Source of the DNA: a virus | DNA length: 43,886 bases | Direction: 5' to 3' (one strand) | Virus record (IMG/VR): IMGVR_UViG_3300046507_000361 | Span: 1-43,886 of that record | Shown: positions 7,943 through 16,730 of the stretch, in pieces | How the letters are laid out: every line of letters starts with the position of its first letter | Position numbering within the stretch: the first letter of the stretch is position 1 | Position numbers and translations under genes: made by a program | The notes under the pieces: generated by a model | Told to the model about the DNA's origin: nothing | The model's input: only the letters and a program-made list of their open reading frames with translations | The model's database searches: none

Positions 7943-9001
7943 CTAGAAGCTGGAGAAAATAAGGGTGCCTAGAATTGGCATGTGGCCGGTGGCGTGCGCC
8001 ACGTCAGCAGTTGGTGTGACGATCTGGTTGTTATTCTCTCCGGCGGCCAGCGACACGGCTTCGCGTAGGTGGCTGATCAGAATCGTCCCACCAGGGGCGG
8101 AGTCGCGGTCGATCAGATCCGCCAATTCGGCTCGGACAGCATTTTGAACAGTCGCAGTGTTCGGTGAGAGCTTGATCGTCAGGTTCAAGGAATCGGCGAT
8201 TGGCGCTGCGACAAAGACTTCCGCAGTCACCGGCGCACGGGCGTCGATATAGGCCTGTACCTCGGCCACCTTGGCCGGTGTTGGAATGATGTCCGGAAGG
8301 TCATCACAGACGAACAGGACCGTTACTGTGCCGACGCCCATCTGGCGCGGGTACACCCAGACCCGAGTGACGCCGGCCACTTCCAAAGCCCACATCTGGT
8401 AATCAAAATCTGCGCCGCCGTGCGGTGGCTGCTGAATTCGCGCCATCAGCCTGGCCAACAGCCGTTGATCCGGCTCCGTGTCGACACCGCCCTCGATCTC
8501 GGTTGCTGTTGTCCCTGTCGACTGGACGCCAGCGATCGGTGACAACAGAAAGATCGGCAACCCAGAACCAAAATTTCCCGAGTCACCCGCCTCCAGCGCC
8601 AGAACCGGCACTACCAATGGCCCGCCGCCAAATACGGCGTCACCGAGCACCTTGTACTGGACGCCGTCTTGGCGCTGCACAATGGTCCCATCGAGAATCG
8701 TGGAGCCAGCAGTACCGGAGTAGGTAACCTGCCCACTGGCAAAGCCGGCAGTTTTGCGAACGACTTTCCAAATGGCAGCCCAACGTTCGAGATATTCCGT
8801 ATCGGCTGTGTCGATAATCGACTGTTTGGCAATCCAGTCCAGGTGGCCGTGTAGCATATGCACAGCACCGGCTTCGGAGTGGCCGATGACCCCGAGCAGC
8901 GATCGCCGAAGCACCGCACTGTCGACGCCGGTCACCCGACTGCTGATGTCGGTGATCACGCGGTCGATGAGCTCGGTGAGTGTTGGTCGAGCAAATGGCA
9001 T
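7943..9001 (-). CDS. Mu gp47-like baseplate protein J
   Basis: 352 residues from the ATG at 9001, which overlaps the gp46-like stop by one base (TGATG). Family features include the N-terminal FARPTLTELIDRV, an AVHMLHGHLDWIAKQ helix, the GTIVQRQDGVQY segment, and GGADFDYQMWALEVAGVTRVW in the centre. Gp47/J proteins form the ring of wedges around the tail spike in contractile tails. An upstream in-frame start at 9034 is open but lies inside the previous gene. Confidence 0.9.
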   Translation of the reverse strand: MPFARPTLTELIDRVITDISSRVTGVDSAVLRRSLLGVIGHSEAGAVHMLHGHLDWIAKQSIIDTADTEYLERWAAIWKVVRKTAGFASGQVTYSGTAGSTILDGTIVQRQDGVQYKVLGDAVFGGGPLVVPVLALEAGDSGNFGSGLPIFLLSPIAGVQSTGTTATEIEGGVDTEPDQRLLARLMARIQQPPHGGADFDYQMWALEVAGVTRVWVYPRQMGVGTVTVLFVCDDLPDIIPTPAKVAEVQAYIDARAPVTAEVFVAAPIADSLNLTIKLSPNTATVQNAVRAELADLIDRDSAPGGTILISHLREAVSLAAGENNNQIVTPTADVAHATGHMPILGTLIFSSF

Positions 9002-9468
9002 CAGGCAGGCCTCTTCGCGGCTTGAGCCGCCCATTCGTAATTGAAGCGATAGCGGACCGGCGAACCGGTCGGCCGGAAAATATCGACAAGAATCAGCATC
9101 CAGCCTTGGGCAACGAACTCCGCTGTCACCTCAACCCGAGTCGCTACCAGGTCCTCCACCATCCAGGCCAGTGCTTCCCGGCAGTACTGCTGAGCGCGGC
9201 CAAGGATCTGCGGAAGTTGCTTTTCTCGAGCCAGCAGCCAGAGCAGCGACCCGGTCTGGTCCGACGGCGTCGCATTACTGATGTCCCCCCAGTAGCCACG
9301 CAGATCATCCTGCGCCAGCTCCACGGGAAGCTGCTCGGCGCTGGCCCGGCGATCGGTGAAGAGGCTGATGATGACTGCCGTCTCCAGGCCGTCATCGCGC
9401 GCCAAATCGAAGCCCGACAACACCAGCTCTCCGCCATTTTCGGTCATTACCATTGCGGCATCAGCCAT
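9001..9468 (-). CDS. Mu gp46-like baseplate protein
   Basis: 155 residues, the usual gp46 length. The sequence follows the family: N-terminal FDLARDDGLETAVIISLFTD, then a conserved RGYWGD motif, SLLWLLAREKQ, and a C-terminal domain with WMLILVDIFRPTG. Gp46 belongs to the baseplate wedge of Mu-type tails. It abuts the gp45-like gene upstream and the gp47-like gene downstream, in canonical Mu order. Confidence 0.9.
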   Translation of the reverse strand: MADAAMVMTENGGELVLSGFDLARDDGLETAVIISLFTDRRASAEQLPVELAQDDLRGYWGDISNATPSDQTGSLLWLLAREKQLPQILGRAQQYCREALAWMVEDLVATRVEVTAEFVAQGWMLILVDIFRPTGSPVRYRFNYEWAAQAAKRPA

Positions 9469-9983
9469 CAGATCGGCACTCCTGAGGTTCCACTACCGGC
9501 AGTAACCCCGTTGTGTTTATGGGTGCTACCGATGTCCTTACCGTTGTTCTTGATGGTGCCAGTGCTGGTGATGTTGCCGATCACTTCAAGATCGCCCACC
9601 AGCTTGATCGTCGGCGCCACTGCTTCCAGGTGCTGAACGGCCGTCACCTTCACCATCTCGCGCAGCAACTCGATCTTGTTGCCCAAGTCGTCGTAGATGG
9701 CCACCTCACCGGCGAGAAGAGGGATGCGGTACCGGCGATCATCGACAACCAGGACAATCCCTTGCTCCCGGTTGCCTCCCAGAAAAGCGACCGCAACATC
9801 ACCGCCTTTCGGGTGACTGGTGAAGCCGTAGTTCTGCATGTGCTCAAGGCCATCGCGAAGTTCGTCCTTGAGAAGCTCAACCTGCACCTGTTGCCTGGAG
9901 CCGGAATCATTGACGCCCCGCAGCACGCCACGGGAGAACATCATCATTACGCGGCTGCCAATCTCGCGGAGCGCTTCCTTCAT
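9468..9983 (-). CDS. Mu gp45-like baseplate spike protein (gpV type)
   Basis: 171 residues from the ATG at 9983, which overlaps the upstream stop (ATGA). The central OB-like domain has HMQNYGFTSHPKGGDVAVAF and GNREQGIVLVVDDRRYRIP, and a beta-helical C-terminus (LEVIGNITSTGTIKNNGKDI) ends in STHKHNG. The His pair fits iron coordination at the tip of spike proteins of this type. It forms the membrane-piercing tip of the tail. Confidence 0.85.
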   Translation of the reverse strand: MKEALREIGSRVMMMFSRGVLRGVNDSGSRQQVQVELLKDELRDGLEHMQNYGFTSHPKGGDVAVAFLGGNREQGIVLVVDDRRYRIPLLAGEVAIYDDLGNKIELLREMVKVTAVQHLEAVAPTIKLVGDLEVIGNITSTGTIKNNGKDIGSTHKHNGVTAGSGTSGVPI

Positions 9984-11104
9984 TTCGGTCGATCCTCTTC
10001 GCCAATGGCCTCGGCCCAAATGTTGCGCTGACCCTTTTTGCCGACCTTAGTTTTTTTCGCTTTCGTTCCGTCTGGCGGCTCAGGGTCGAAGGCCTGCGGG
10101 CTGACGATCTCGAGCTTGGACGTGGTCCCGCCTTCGCCGCGCTCGTAAGTGACTTGGCGGATTAGCATCCACCCATCCATGCGAAGCCAGGACGAACGGA
10201 CGTAGACCAGCATTCCGGGCTCCCACAGCGCTCCGCCCGGGCTTTGCCGCCACCCATAGACTGAAACGCTGGCAGCAGCGGACTTGCCAATTCGGCTGTT
10301 CGCTTCCCACGTGGCGCGATCGAGCAGGCTCGCGGATGTGCCGCCGATCTCGGCGACCTGCAGCATCGGTCGATAGCGCTTGATGCCGCTATCGGTAACG
10401 CTGCCTTCGATATGTGCCTCGGTTTCTCCGGTGCTATCGGGGCTGTAACTCGCCTGACCTTTCACCTGGTAGTTGCTGAACCGCTGGCTGTGATCAATGG
10501 TGCCGCTGGCATTGAGGATGTTTTCACCCTGCACCAGCGCCGTTGTGGCGCGCCGAACGCCAGCACGGGTAATCAACAACCCGCCAGCGCCGTCAGGCAT
10601 AAGCAATGCCTTGCGCTGCCGGGCATAGCGCTCAATCGCTTTGAAGGCTGTTTCGCCCTGTTGAAGCTTGCAGATCTGGAACGGCTCACCAACGGCTATA
10701 TCCGTCTTTACCGTCACGCCGAAGGGAGCCGCGAGGATCTGCGCAAACTTGAGCAGGTCGATGTTTTTCCATTCATCCGGCGCGTGCACGGCGCTGCAAT
10801 CCACCAGGTCGGCAACCTTATCCCGGCCTTGCACGTTGATCGTGTGGTCGTTCGCGCTGTAGGACGGTTTGAAAATATCAACGTAGCCGATCACCATCGG
10901 AAAGCCGGCTAGCCTGACTTCGCATGCATCGCCCGGGAGAATCGGCCAGGGTTCTACTTGTGCCTGCGATCTGTTGCCCGCCTCCCATTTTTCGGTGAGC
11001 GTTGCCGTGAAAGCCGTGGTTGCTGCATCGATCGCACGGGTGACGCCAAGAGAAGTCCAACCGGCGTATTTCATACCGTTGACCAGCAGCTCCAAGTCAT
11101 CCAT
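9980..11104 (-). CDS. Mu gp44 (gpP)-like baseplate hub protein
   Basis: 374 residues. The N-terminus has the pattern of the gpP/gpD hub family (LLVNGMKYAGWTSLGVTRAID, then PGDACEVRLAGFPMVIGYVD), followed by a NVQGRDKVADLVDCSA strand-turn and AFKAIERYARQRKALLMPD. The hub joins the tail tube to the spike. It overlaps the circularisation-protein gene at its start and the spike gene at its end by a few bases. Confidence 0.88.
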   Translation of the reverse strand: MDDLELLVNGMKYAGWTSLGVTRAIDAATTAFTATLTEKWEAGNRSQAQVEPWPILPGDACEVRLAGFPMVIGYVDIFKPSYSANDHTINVQGRDKVADLVDCSAVHAPDEWKNIDLLKFAQILAAPFGVTVKTDIAVGEPFQICKLQQGETAFKAIERYARQRKALLMPDGAGGLLITRAGVRRATTALVQGENILNASGTIDHSQRFSNYQVKGQASYSPDSTGETEAHIEGSVTDSGIKRYRPMLQVAEIGGTSASLLDRATWEANSRIGKSAAASVSVYGWRQSPGGALWEPGMLVYVRSSWLRMDGWMLIRQVTYERGEGGTTSKLEIVSPQAFDPEPPDGTKAKKTKVGKKGQRNIWAEAIGEEDRPK

Positions 11105-12413
11105 CTGCGAGTACCTCGAGCTGTTGTCCGCCCATTAAAAACCCCGGATGTCGCGCTGAATTGCGCGTAGCGATGTCATCGGCGCGTCCGGCGTCGCCGT
11201 AGATCTGGTAAGCCACCAGCAGGGAAGGCAGCGTTTCTCGCGGTACGTATTGAACAATCCGGGCAAGGTTTTGCTCAGGATTGGGCACGGCCTGAACCAC
11301 ACTGGTACGCAAATCAGACAGTGCGACATACACCTCATCGTTCGCCGTGACTTCGCTTTCGGCGTCTATACGGTCGACCAGATCCTCGCGGACCTTGATT
11401 GCTGCCTGGTAGCTGTCGTAAACGGTTGGAACTGAGATTGTTTGCGTAACCCCAGGCGCCGTCTGAGTTGCTCCCGTCGTTGCCGGTGCCGCCCCCCTCG
11501 CGCCCGTCACCGCCAGAGTGGAGTTCGCCGTCGTAACCACCGGGGTTTGCATTACTACCGCCGCCTTGGCGGCCTCGGCTACAGCCACCTGGCGAACCAG
11601 TGCATTCATCGCAATTGCATTGGTGGCCTGCTGCTGGCGACTTGGCGTTGCGGTACTGCCGGTATAGGTCGTCGGCGAACGGTCAAACAAACTGGTCAGC
11701 ATGCTGAAAGCGTTTGTACCAAAGGCTGAACGGACCGAACCGATCAAACCTGTGATACGGCTGACCATATTCAGTGGCTTCTGGACCAAACTTGAAGCGT
11801 CGGATGCAAGCCCGCGCGCTTGCAGGTAAAAGTCAGATGCTGCCTTCAAGTCACCGGAGAAGCTCAAGCCCGGCGCCGCCATGTACTCACCAAGGGCTGT
11901 CAGCCCGGACGCTGCAGATTCCGCTACGTAGGCGGGAAATCCTGTGGTCAGGAAGTCAGACACAAAGCTTTTTTCCGCCGCAGCGGTGACGGTGTTGCCC
12001 TTGGCGCTGATCGCATTGACGCTATCAACGTTCGCCGATGGGTAGGCCGCCTCCCCTGCCTCCAAAAATGTGAGTGCGATCGTGCACTTTCCGCCTTCAG
12101 CCGCAGTCTCGCTGATGTTCAGGCCGCGACAGACAACGTTCATTTCCCCGCGATACGGGTGAACCAATGCACCCGGGCCTGCGACTTCGCAGGCCTTGAT
12201 CAGTTCGTCCCGGTTTAGGTGGTAGTCCTTACCGAGCATATAACCGATAACCGAAAACTCACGAGACTTCCGACCCAGGTCTTCGGTGTACGGAGTGTCG
12301 CGCTGCGCAGTTTCGTGCACGGCTTGACGCCGACCATGGCTGCTGTCCGCACTTTCCACAAAAAAAGCCACGCCGCGAAAAGTCGCGGCGCGGTAGGTGT
12401 CTCGCCAAGTCAT
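11097..12413 (-). CDS. Mu gp43-like DNA circularisation/tail protein N
   Basis: 438 residues. The N-terminal domain is typical: WRDTYRAATFRGVAFFVESA, a GRRQAVHETAQRDTPYTEDL segment, and VIGYMLGKDYHLNRDELI, then HPYRGEMNVV. The long C-terminal half is Ala/Thr-rich and helical. In Mu the N protein is a baseplate component also annotated as circularisation protein. A terminator-like hairpin lies inside its first codons (12358-12390). The conserved N-terminus shows that the start is correct. Confidence 0.87.
   Translation of the reverse strand: MTWRDTYRAATFRGVAFFVESADSSHGRRQAVHETAQRDTPYTEDLGRKSREFSVIGYMLGKDYHLNRDELIKACEVAGPGALVHPYRGEMNVVCRGLNISETAAEGGKCTIALTFLEAGEAAYPSANVDSVNAISAKGNTVTAAAEKSFVSDFLTTGFPAYVAESAASGLTALGEYMAAPGLSFSGDLKAASDFYLQARGLASDASSLVQKPLNMVSRITGLIGSVRSAFGTNAFSMLTSLFDRSPTTYTGSTATPSRQQQATNAIAMNALVRQVAVAEAAKAAVVMQTPVVTTANSTLAVTGARGAAPATTGATQTAPGVTQTISVPTVYDSYQAAIKVREDLVDRIDAESEVTANDEVYVALSDLRTSVVQAVPNPEQNLARIVQYVPRETLPSLLVAYQIYGDAGRADDIATRNSARHPGFLMGGQQLEVLADG
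12358..12390 (-). terminator. Terminator-like hairpin inside the start of the gp43-like gene
   Basis: Arms CGCCGCG and CGCGGCG with a six-base loop are followed four bases later on the minus strand by seven T residues. It has the form of an intrinsic terminator but lies within codons about 8-18 of a conserved gene. It could attenuate transcription between the tape measure and baseplate genes. Confidence 0.5.
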
Positions 12414-12425
12414 GGAAAACTCCGG

Positions 12426-14273
12426 TTAGGGGGCCATCATTGAGTAACCGAGGTCGGTATCGAACGTCGCGCCCTGGCTGCCCTCGGTTTTGACCTTGGT
12501 GCCTGGCGGCAGGTTGTTCATGTCGACTTGCACCAGCACTTTCTGCGTTGGCTGTTCGACTGCCTGCGCAGCGGTTTGACCAACCTGAGCTGCGCGCTGG
12601 CCCAACTCACTGACAGAACGGCGAGGTCCAAGCGCTGCGTTTGGATCGGCGGCCAGGGCTGCGGCGACGTTGGAGGGTCCAGGTTCATCACCCGTCGTGT
12701 CACCCATCGAAGCACCATCGATACCCAGCAGCTTTTTCGCCCAGTCGGGCAGACCATTTTTTATCGCCGCAACGGCATCCGAGATTTTCGAGCCGAGGAT
12801 CGCCCCCAAGTCCCAACCGGTCAGATAGTTGATCAGGCCGCCGAAGGACTCCTGCATCAAAGTGACCGGGTTGTATTCGCTCCAAACCTTCACGATGCCG
12901 CTGAGCTTGGCCCCAATGATTGCACTGAGGTCCCAACCGGTCAGGTATTGAACCAGTCCGTTAAAAGCCTCCATGATCAAGGTGACCGGGTTGTACTCAA
13001 GCCAAAGCTTCACAATGCCGTTGATGATGCCGTCGCTGAACGCCGCTTTCACGCCAGCCCACTTCTCAGTGAAGAACGAGACGATGCTGTCCCAATTTCG
13101 GTAGATGACAAACGCCGCTGCACCGATCGCGACAACTGCGCCGAGGAACCAGCCGACCGGCGTGAGCGCAATTGCTACGCCCAGGCCCTTCAAGGCGAGC
13201 GCCAGATTCAACACGCTCATCACCAGCCCGCCGCCGATGTACAAACCGAGCGTCGCGAAAATCAGATTGGCGCCGCCGAACACGTCACTCAGATCGCCGA
13301 CAAGATCGATCAGTGGCTTGATTCCACCGTACAGATCACCGATGAAACCTGTGACCTTTTCAATGTTGCCGGGCAAGTTTTTAGCAAAACTGGTCGCGAA
13401 CGCCTCGATCTGCGGGCGGTACTTGACGATGTTGTCGATTAACTTCGAGCCAAGAATGTTCAGCTGCGGCACCAGCGAACTGCCGATTGAGTTGCCCACA
13501 CCACTTAGGGCGGCATGGAGCGTGTCCAGCGTGTCACCAAAGCTCTCGCCCTCGCGCACAGCACTGTCTGAGATGACGATACCCAGGCGACGAGCTTCGT
13601 CCGCCATGTCCTTGATGCCCGCGCCACCGCCACGGATCAGTGGCAGCAACTCGGTAGCGCTTTTACCGAAAATCTTCACCGCTGCTTCCGCCTGCAACGA
13701 TGGGTCTTTGATCTTGGAGATTCGGTCAACGAACGTGTCGAACAAAGCATCGGTACTTTTCAGCTTGCCTGAAGAGTCTTTAATGCTGATGCCCAAACCT
13801 TTGAACATGTCCTTCAGATCTTTCGAGCCTGCCGTCGCCTTACCGACGTTGATCTGCATTTTCTGCAGTGCACCGCCCAAGGTTTCGGCAGAGGAACCCG
13901 TAAGCTTCGCCGCAAAACTCAGTTCCTGGAACCGCTCGCGGCTGATACCCGTTCGCTCGGCGGTGTCGCCGATCGCGCCAGTTGCATCAGCGAAGCCTTG
14001 GAAGAACAGGTTCAACGCGGCACCGGTGATGCCCAGTGTCGCGCCCAACCCTAGGATTTTCGTCGCACTCGAACTGACGGCAGAACCTATTCCGCCAATA
14101 GCGCCACCAACACCCTTGAGGCTGTTCGCGAACACTGGCAGGCCAGTACGATCAAGTGCGCCGGACACACCGGCACTGGCCTGCTTAACCTTGGAGAAAA
14201 TGCCACGCAATGGAGCGGTGAGCTTGTCGACGGCCTTGATGACGACGTCTAGGGAGTATCCGTTGTTTGCCAT
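12426..14273 (-). CDS. Tail tape measure protein
   Basis: 615 residues from the second ATG; GAGGA lies nine bases upstream of it but directly abuts the earlier ATG. The N-terminus ([21 protein letters not shown]) is standard for Mu-type tape measures. [20 protein letters not shown] segment follows, then paired hydrophobic stretches around residues 345-395. The C-terminal third carries two 40-residue tandem repeats (EYNPVTL, then YLTGWDL). The length sets tail length, so this implies a moderately long contractile tail. The fusion chaperone frame ends 25 bases into this gene. Confidence 0.9.
   Translation of the reverse strand: MANNGYSLDVVIKAVDKLTAPLRGIFSKVKQASAGVSGALDRTGLPVFANSLKGVGGAIGGIGSAVSSSATKILGLGATLGITGAALNLFFQGFADATGAIGDTAERTGISRERFQELSFAAKLTGSSAETLGGALQKMQINVGKATAGSKDLKDMFKGLGISIKDSSGKLKSTDALFDTFVDRISKIKDPSLQAEAAVKIFGKSATELLPLIRGGGAGIKDMADEARRLGIVISDSAVREGESFGDTLDTLHAALSGVGNSIGSSLVPQLNILGSKLIDNIVKYRPQIEAFATSFAKNLPGNIEKVTGFIGDLYGGIKPLIDLVGDLSDVFGGANLIFATLGLYIGGGLVMSVLNLALALKGLGVAIALTPVGWFLGAVVAIGAAAFVIYRNWDSIVSFFTEKWAGVKAAFSDGIINGIVKLWLEYNPVTLIMEAFNGLVQYLTGWDLSAIIGAKLSGIVKVWSEYNPVTLMQESFGGLINYLTGWDLGAILGSKISDAVAAIKNGLPDWAKKLLGIDGASMGDTTGDEPGPSNVAAALAADPNAALGPRRSVSELGQRAAQVGQTAAQAVEQPTQKVLVQVDMNNLPPGTKVKTEGSQGATFDTDLGYSMMAP
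12780..13020. repeat. Tandem 120-bp repeat within the tape measure gene
   Basis: Two copies spaced exactly 120 bases apart share GTGACCGGGTTGTA (12862 and 12982) and CAACCGGTCAG blocks. Each encodes a 40-residue unit with YNPVTL and LTGWDL. In-frame repeat gain or loss is a simple way for tail length to change. Confidence 0.75.
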
Positions 14274-14377
14274 CCGACCCATTCCTCAGTGCGCTCAAGC
14301 CACCAGTCCAGCTGTTCGAAATCCATTTCCATGACTTCCGTGGGCTGAACGCCCATCACCTTGACGACGACAGTCAC
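14249..14377 (-). CDS. GpE-like tail protein, -1 frame extension of the tail chaperone
   Basis: A 42-residue frame whose GTG overlaps the chaperone stop (GTGA). Its core, [18 protein letters not shown], has the aromatic-acidic pattern of GpE tail proteins. More importantly, it lies in the -1 frame of the chaperone gene and is continuously open back to a slippery heptamer U UUU UUA at 14407-14413. A -1 shift there joins 90 chaperone codons to 52 new residues, giving a 142-residue fusion (14249-14676). This is the chaperone/extended-chaperone pair found in lambda (G/GT), P2 (E/E') and Mu. Both a free small protein and the fusion are possible. Confidence 0.75.
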   Translation of the reverse strand: MTVVVKVMGVQPTEVMEMDFEQLDWWLERTEEWVGWQTTDTP

Positions 14378-14676
14378 TCCTGACTCCCACCCCCGAGGTG
14401 CTTCAGTAAAAAATCTCGGGCTTCCTGAATCAGGACCGCCTGATCATCCTCACTGAGCTCTTCGATCATGGCGGGAGGCTGGCCAACCATCTTGGCCGCG
14501 AGGTCAATCAGGGTGGCGAAGTCCATGTCGACGCCGCCGCTGCCCTTGCCGTCCGAAGTAATGCGCAGCGCGTGGCCACGCAGGTACTTCAACTTCCGGG
14601 TGACGGTGACCTCGGTGAAGGATTGCTTGCCAAACTCGGCAGGCTCGACCAACTGGATTACTTTTTCCTTTGCCAT
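14374..14676 (-). CDS. Tail assembly chaperone (Mu gp41-like)
   Basis: 100 residues starting after GGAGGTTCGTTG; the ATG overlaps the tube-gene stop by one base. The sequence (TEVTVTRKLKYLRGHALRI, then FATLIDLAAKMVGQP and ELSEDDQAVLIQEARDFLL) matches the short chaperones that precede the tape measure in Mu-like phages. It should coat or guide the tape measure during tail assembly. Near the end, codons GAT TTT TTA supply an in-frame slippery heptamer for a programmed -1 frameshift. Confidence 0.85.
   Translation of the reverse strand: MAKEKVIQLVEPAEFGKQSFTEVTVTRKLKYLRGHALRITSDGKGSGGVDMDFATLIDLAAKMVGQPPAMIEELSEDDQAVLIQEARDFLLKHLGGGSQE
14407..14413 (-). promoter_or_regulatory. Programmed -1 frameshift slippery site (U UUU UUA)
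   Basis: On the minus strand, TTTTTTA is phased as T TTT TTA against the chaperone reading frame: the A at 14407 is the last base of codon 90. Slippage places the ribosome in the frame of the GpE-like gene. Position just before the tape measure and the open -1 frame both fit the conserved tail-chaperone mechanism. Confidence 0.75.
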
Positions 14677-15044
14677 CAACGAACCTCCTCAGCCGACATG
14701 CCTTCGAGACGAAGAGCAATGTTGCCCTCTTCGGTGTTGCCGGTGCCCTCGCCGGCGTACCAGGCTTCACGCAGCATGATGACCTTGCCGTTCGCCAGTT
14801 CCAGCGTGGCAGTGGCGTCATCAAGGGTGACCAGGTCTTCCAGATTCAACTCATTGCGGTCGGTGATCTCGCCCTCAATGAAAGGAACCTGCGGCACTTC
14901 CTTGTAGCCGTGGACGCGATCGCTACCGACCACTCCCTCTTTCTTCGGCTTGCCGAGGTTGTAGGTGAAGTTGCCCTTGGCGAAGTACATGTCGCCGTTG
15001 AGCTTCAAGGAGATGATCCCGCCGATGCGGTTTTTGCCTGCCAT
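14676..15044 (-). CDS. Tail tube protein (Mu gpM-like)
   Basis: 122 residues, normal for the Mu tube family. It opens with NRIGGIISLKLNGDMYFAKG, then FTYNLGKPKKEGVVGSDRVH, a pattern seen in tail tube subunits, and ends in beta-rich segments (LANGKVIMLREAWYAGEG). It forms the inner tube through which DNA passes. A TTTCTCC complement (GGAGAAA) precedes the ATG. It lies between sheath and chaperone in canonical order. Confidence 0.87.
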   Translation of the reverse strand: MAGKNRIGGIISLKLNGDMYFAKGNFTYNLGKPKKEGVVGSDRVHGYKEVPQVPFIEGEITDRNELNLEDLVTLDDATATLELANGKVIMLREAWYAGEGTGNTEEGNIALRLEGMSAEEVR

Positions 15045-15069
15045 GTTCTATTTCTCCTGGCTGCCGCCG

Positions 15070-16542
15070 TTACAGGCGGAACTGAATTTTGTTGGCGACG
15101 ATCCGCAGTTGATTGACCAGGTCCGGCGGCAAGAGCACATCCATTCGGTTCGGGTCACTGGCATTGCGCTCGGCAATGAGATTGGCCTTGAAGTCGTCGA
15201 TGTTCTCGACCAGGCCCAAATCCTCCCACTCGCGGAACTTGGCGATGGCTTCGGCCTTCATCACGACCGGGGTGACTACTGCCTGACCGATGCCGTAACG
15301 GGTGCCGTCGTCGGCGAGTTTGTGGCGCGGGTACTTGCGCAGGATGTAGTCGCGCCAGTCGTGGCGGATGTACATCAGGGTGAACAACGTTTCGCTGTCC
15401 AGGTAGCTGATATCCGATGCGCCAGCTGCGTTGGTTTTGTAGGTAGTGATCAAGCGCTCGACGAGCATCACGCCATCGGAGCTCACCTTCGTGGTCGCGA
15501 TGCCGTCGAACAACAGCAGGTTGCGCTCCTGGTTGGTCAGCCGATTGGCAGCTGCCGGTGGCAGGCACCACACGTAAGGCAGGTTCTGAATCGGACGAGC
15601 TGGATCAATGGCCGCGTAATACGCAGCGATCGCCATTGTTTCAGCAGCCTTTTCGTAAGCCGGCATCGGCTCGTCGTTGGCCATCGCGATGACCAGGTGC
15701 TCATTGTTATGGGTTCGCCCCAGAGCACTGAGCGTACCCTGCGTACCACGTGCGGCCGTGAAGGCATGCGCTTCAATCTCACGACCCCAGGCAAAGCGAC
15801 TATCCAGCTCTACTTTGAGCTCAGCCAGGGTAGAGGCATCGGAATACGCGACGCCCCAAGCATGGAACCACTCATCACCGATTGCAGCGAGCGCCGTTGC
15901 CAGCGAAGGGTTGCTGGTACCACCGGCAAGCCCGGTAATTACAAGCGTCACCCCCGCAGGGAGAGCCTGGCCGGAGTAGTAATTCACGCGGGCGTTGATG
16001 CTGTTGCCAGCTTCGCCTTTATGACGACTGGTGAGCGTGACCGTCCCGGTAGCGGCCGCAGCGGTAACCGGCATGTCGGTGACAGCTGTGATTGCCGCGG
16101 CGACGGCAGTGGCAATGATCGCGGCAGTGTTGCCGCTGATAACGCCAACGGATACACGCCGGCCAGCGATCATCAGTTCGATGGTGCCCGACGCTGTGGC
16201 GGTACCGGTGAATACAAGGGTACCGGTCGCTGCCACGCCGGCGGCATTATCAACCAATGGCATGACTTGCAGCTCGGTGTAGCTATCAACGGCCAAGGCC
16301 GCGCGGACCATGCCGGCCAGCATCGAACCCGCACCGAACTGGGTGTCGGCTTGTGCAGCGCTGGTGATGCGGATCAACGCGCCAGCAGGCGCAAGGCCGG
16401 CGACGAGCTTTTGCCCGATCAACAGACGGCGATAAGTCACGGCCTGGGGGCCGCTCACCGCCTGGCTGTTATCAATCTCGCTGTACACGCCTGGCTTGCG
16501 CAGGGCGCCGGGGCCCGGGATTGTGTTAAATCCGATGCTCAT
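15070..16542 (-). CDS. Tail sheath protein (Mu gpL-like)
   Basis: 490 residues, the usual length. The start (GFNTIPGPGALRKPGVYSEID) and the QAVTYRRLLIGQKL segment are diagnostic of Mu-type sheath. The C-terminal part has TLFTLMYIRHDWRDYILRKYPRHKLADDG, longer than usual but typical of the conserved sheath domain. The contractile sheath drives the tube through the envelope, which identifies this phage as a myovirus. It overlaps the DUF2635 gene upstream by four bases. Confidence 0.93.
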   Translation of the reverse strand: MSIGFNTIPGPGALRKPGVYSEIDNSQAVSGPQAVTYRRLLIGQKLVAGLAPAGALIRITSAAQADTQFGAGSMLAGMVRAALAVDSYTELQVMPLVDNAAGVAATGTLVFTGTATASGTIELMIAGRRVSVGVISGNTAAIIATAVAAAITAVTDMPVTAAAATGTVTLTSRHKGEAGNSINARVNYYSGQALPAGVTLVITGLAGGTSNPSLATALAAIGDEWFHAWGVAYSDASTLAELKVELDSRFAWGREIEAHAFTAARGTQGTLSALGRTHNNEHLVIAMANDEPMPAYEKAAETMAIAAYYAAIDPARPIQNLPYVWCLPPAAANRLTNQERNLLLFDGIATTKVSSDGVMLVERLITTYKTNAAGASDISYLDSETLFTLMYIRHDWRDYILRKYPRHKLADDGTRYGIGQAVVTPVVMKAEAIAKFREWEDLGLVENIDDFKANLIAERNASDPNRMDVLLPPDLVNQLRIVANKIQFRL

Positions 16543-16730
16543 TGTTTGTCACCCTTGAGTTTCAGGTCCTGCACGGCAGGCTCGACGATTTCAATGTCAC
16601 CAGCCGCTGCTTTGCGGACCCAGTAACTGTTCATTTCAACCAGCTTGCCTTCCACAGGCAGGGCTTCATAAGTCACCGGGTCGCGCACCAGGCAGCCGAC
16701 GGCGGGTTTAACGTGCTGTTGCGTTGTCAT
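16539..16730 (-). CDS. DUF2635-type tail-region protein (Mu gp38-like)
   Basis: 63 residues containing VRDPVTYEALPVEGKLVEMN, YWVRKAAAGDIEI, the hallmark of this small family directly upstream of the sheath gene in Mu-like phages. Four-base overlaps at both ends indicate coupled translation. Its precise role is not established; its position suggests a tail structural or assembly function. Confidence 0.8.
   Translation of the reverse strand: MTTQQHVKPAVGCLVRDPVTYEALPVEGKLVEMNSYWVRKAAAGDIEIVEPAVQDLKLKGDKQ

Noticed and set aside
12528-14334. Long plus-strand frames opposite the tape measure gene
   Set aside because: Same reason; the minus-strand tape measure has clear family features and signals.
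14965-16626. 553-codon plus-strand frame opposite tube and sheath genes
   Set aside because: It is a shadow of the sheath gene in G/C-rich DNA, with no ribosome site and no protein-like pattern.
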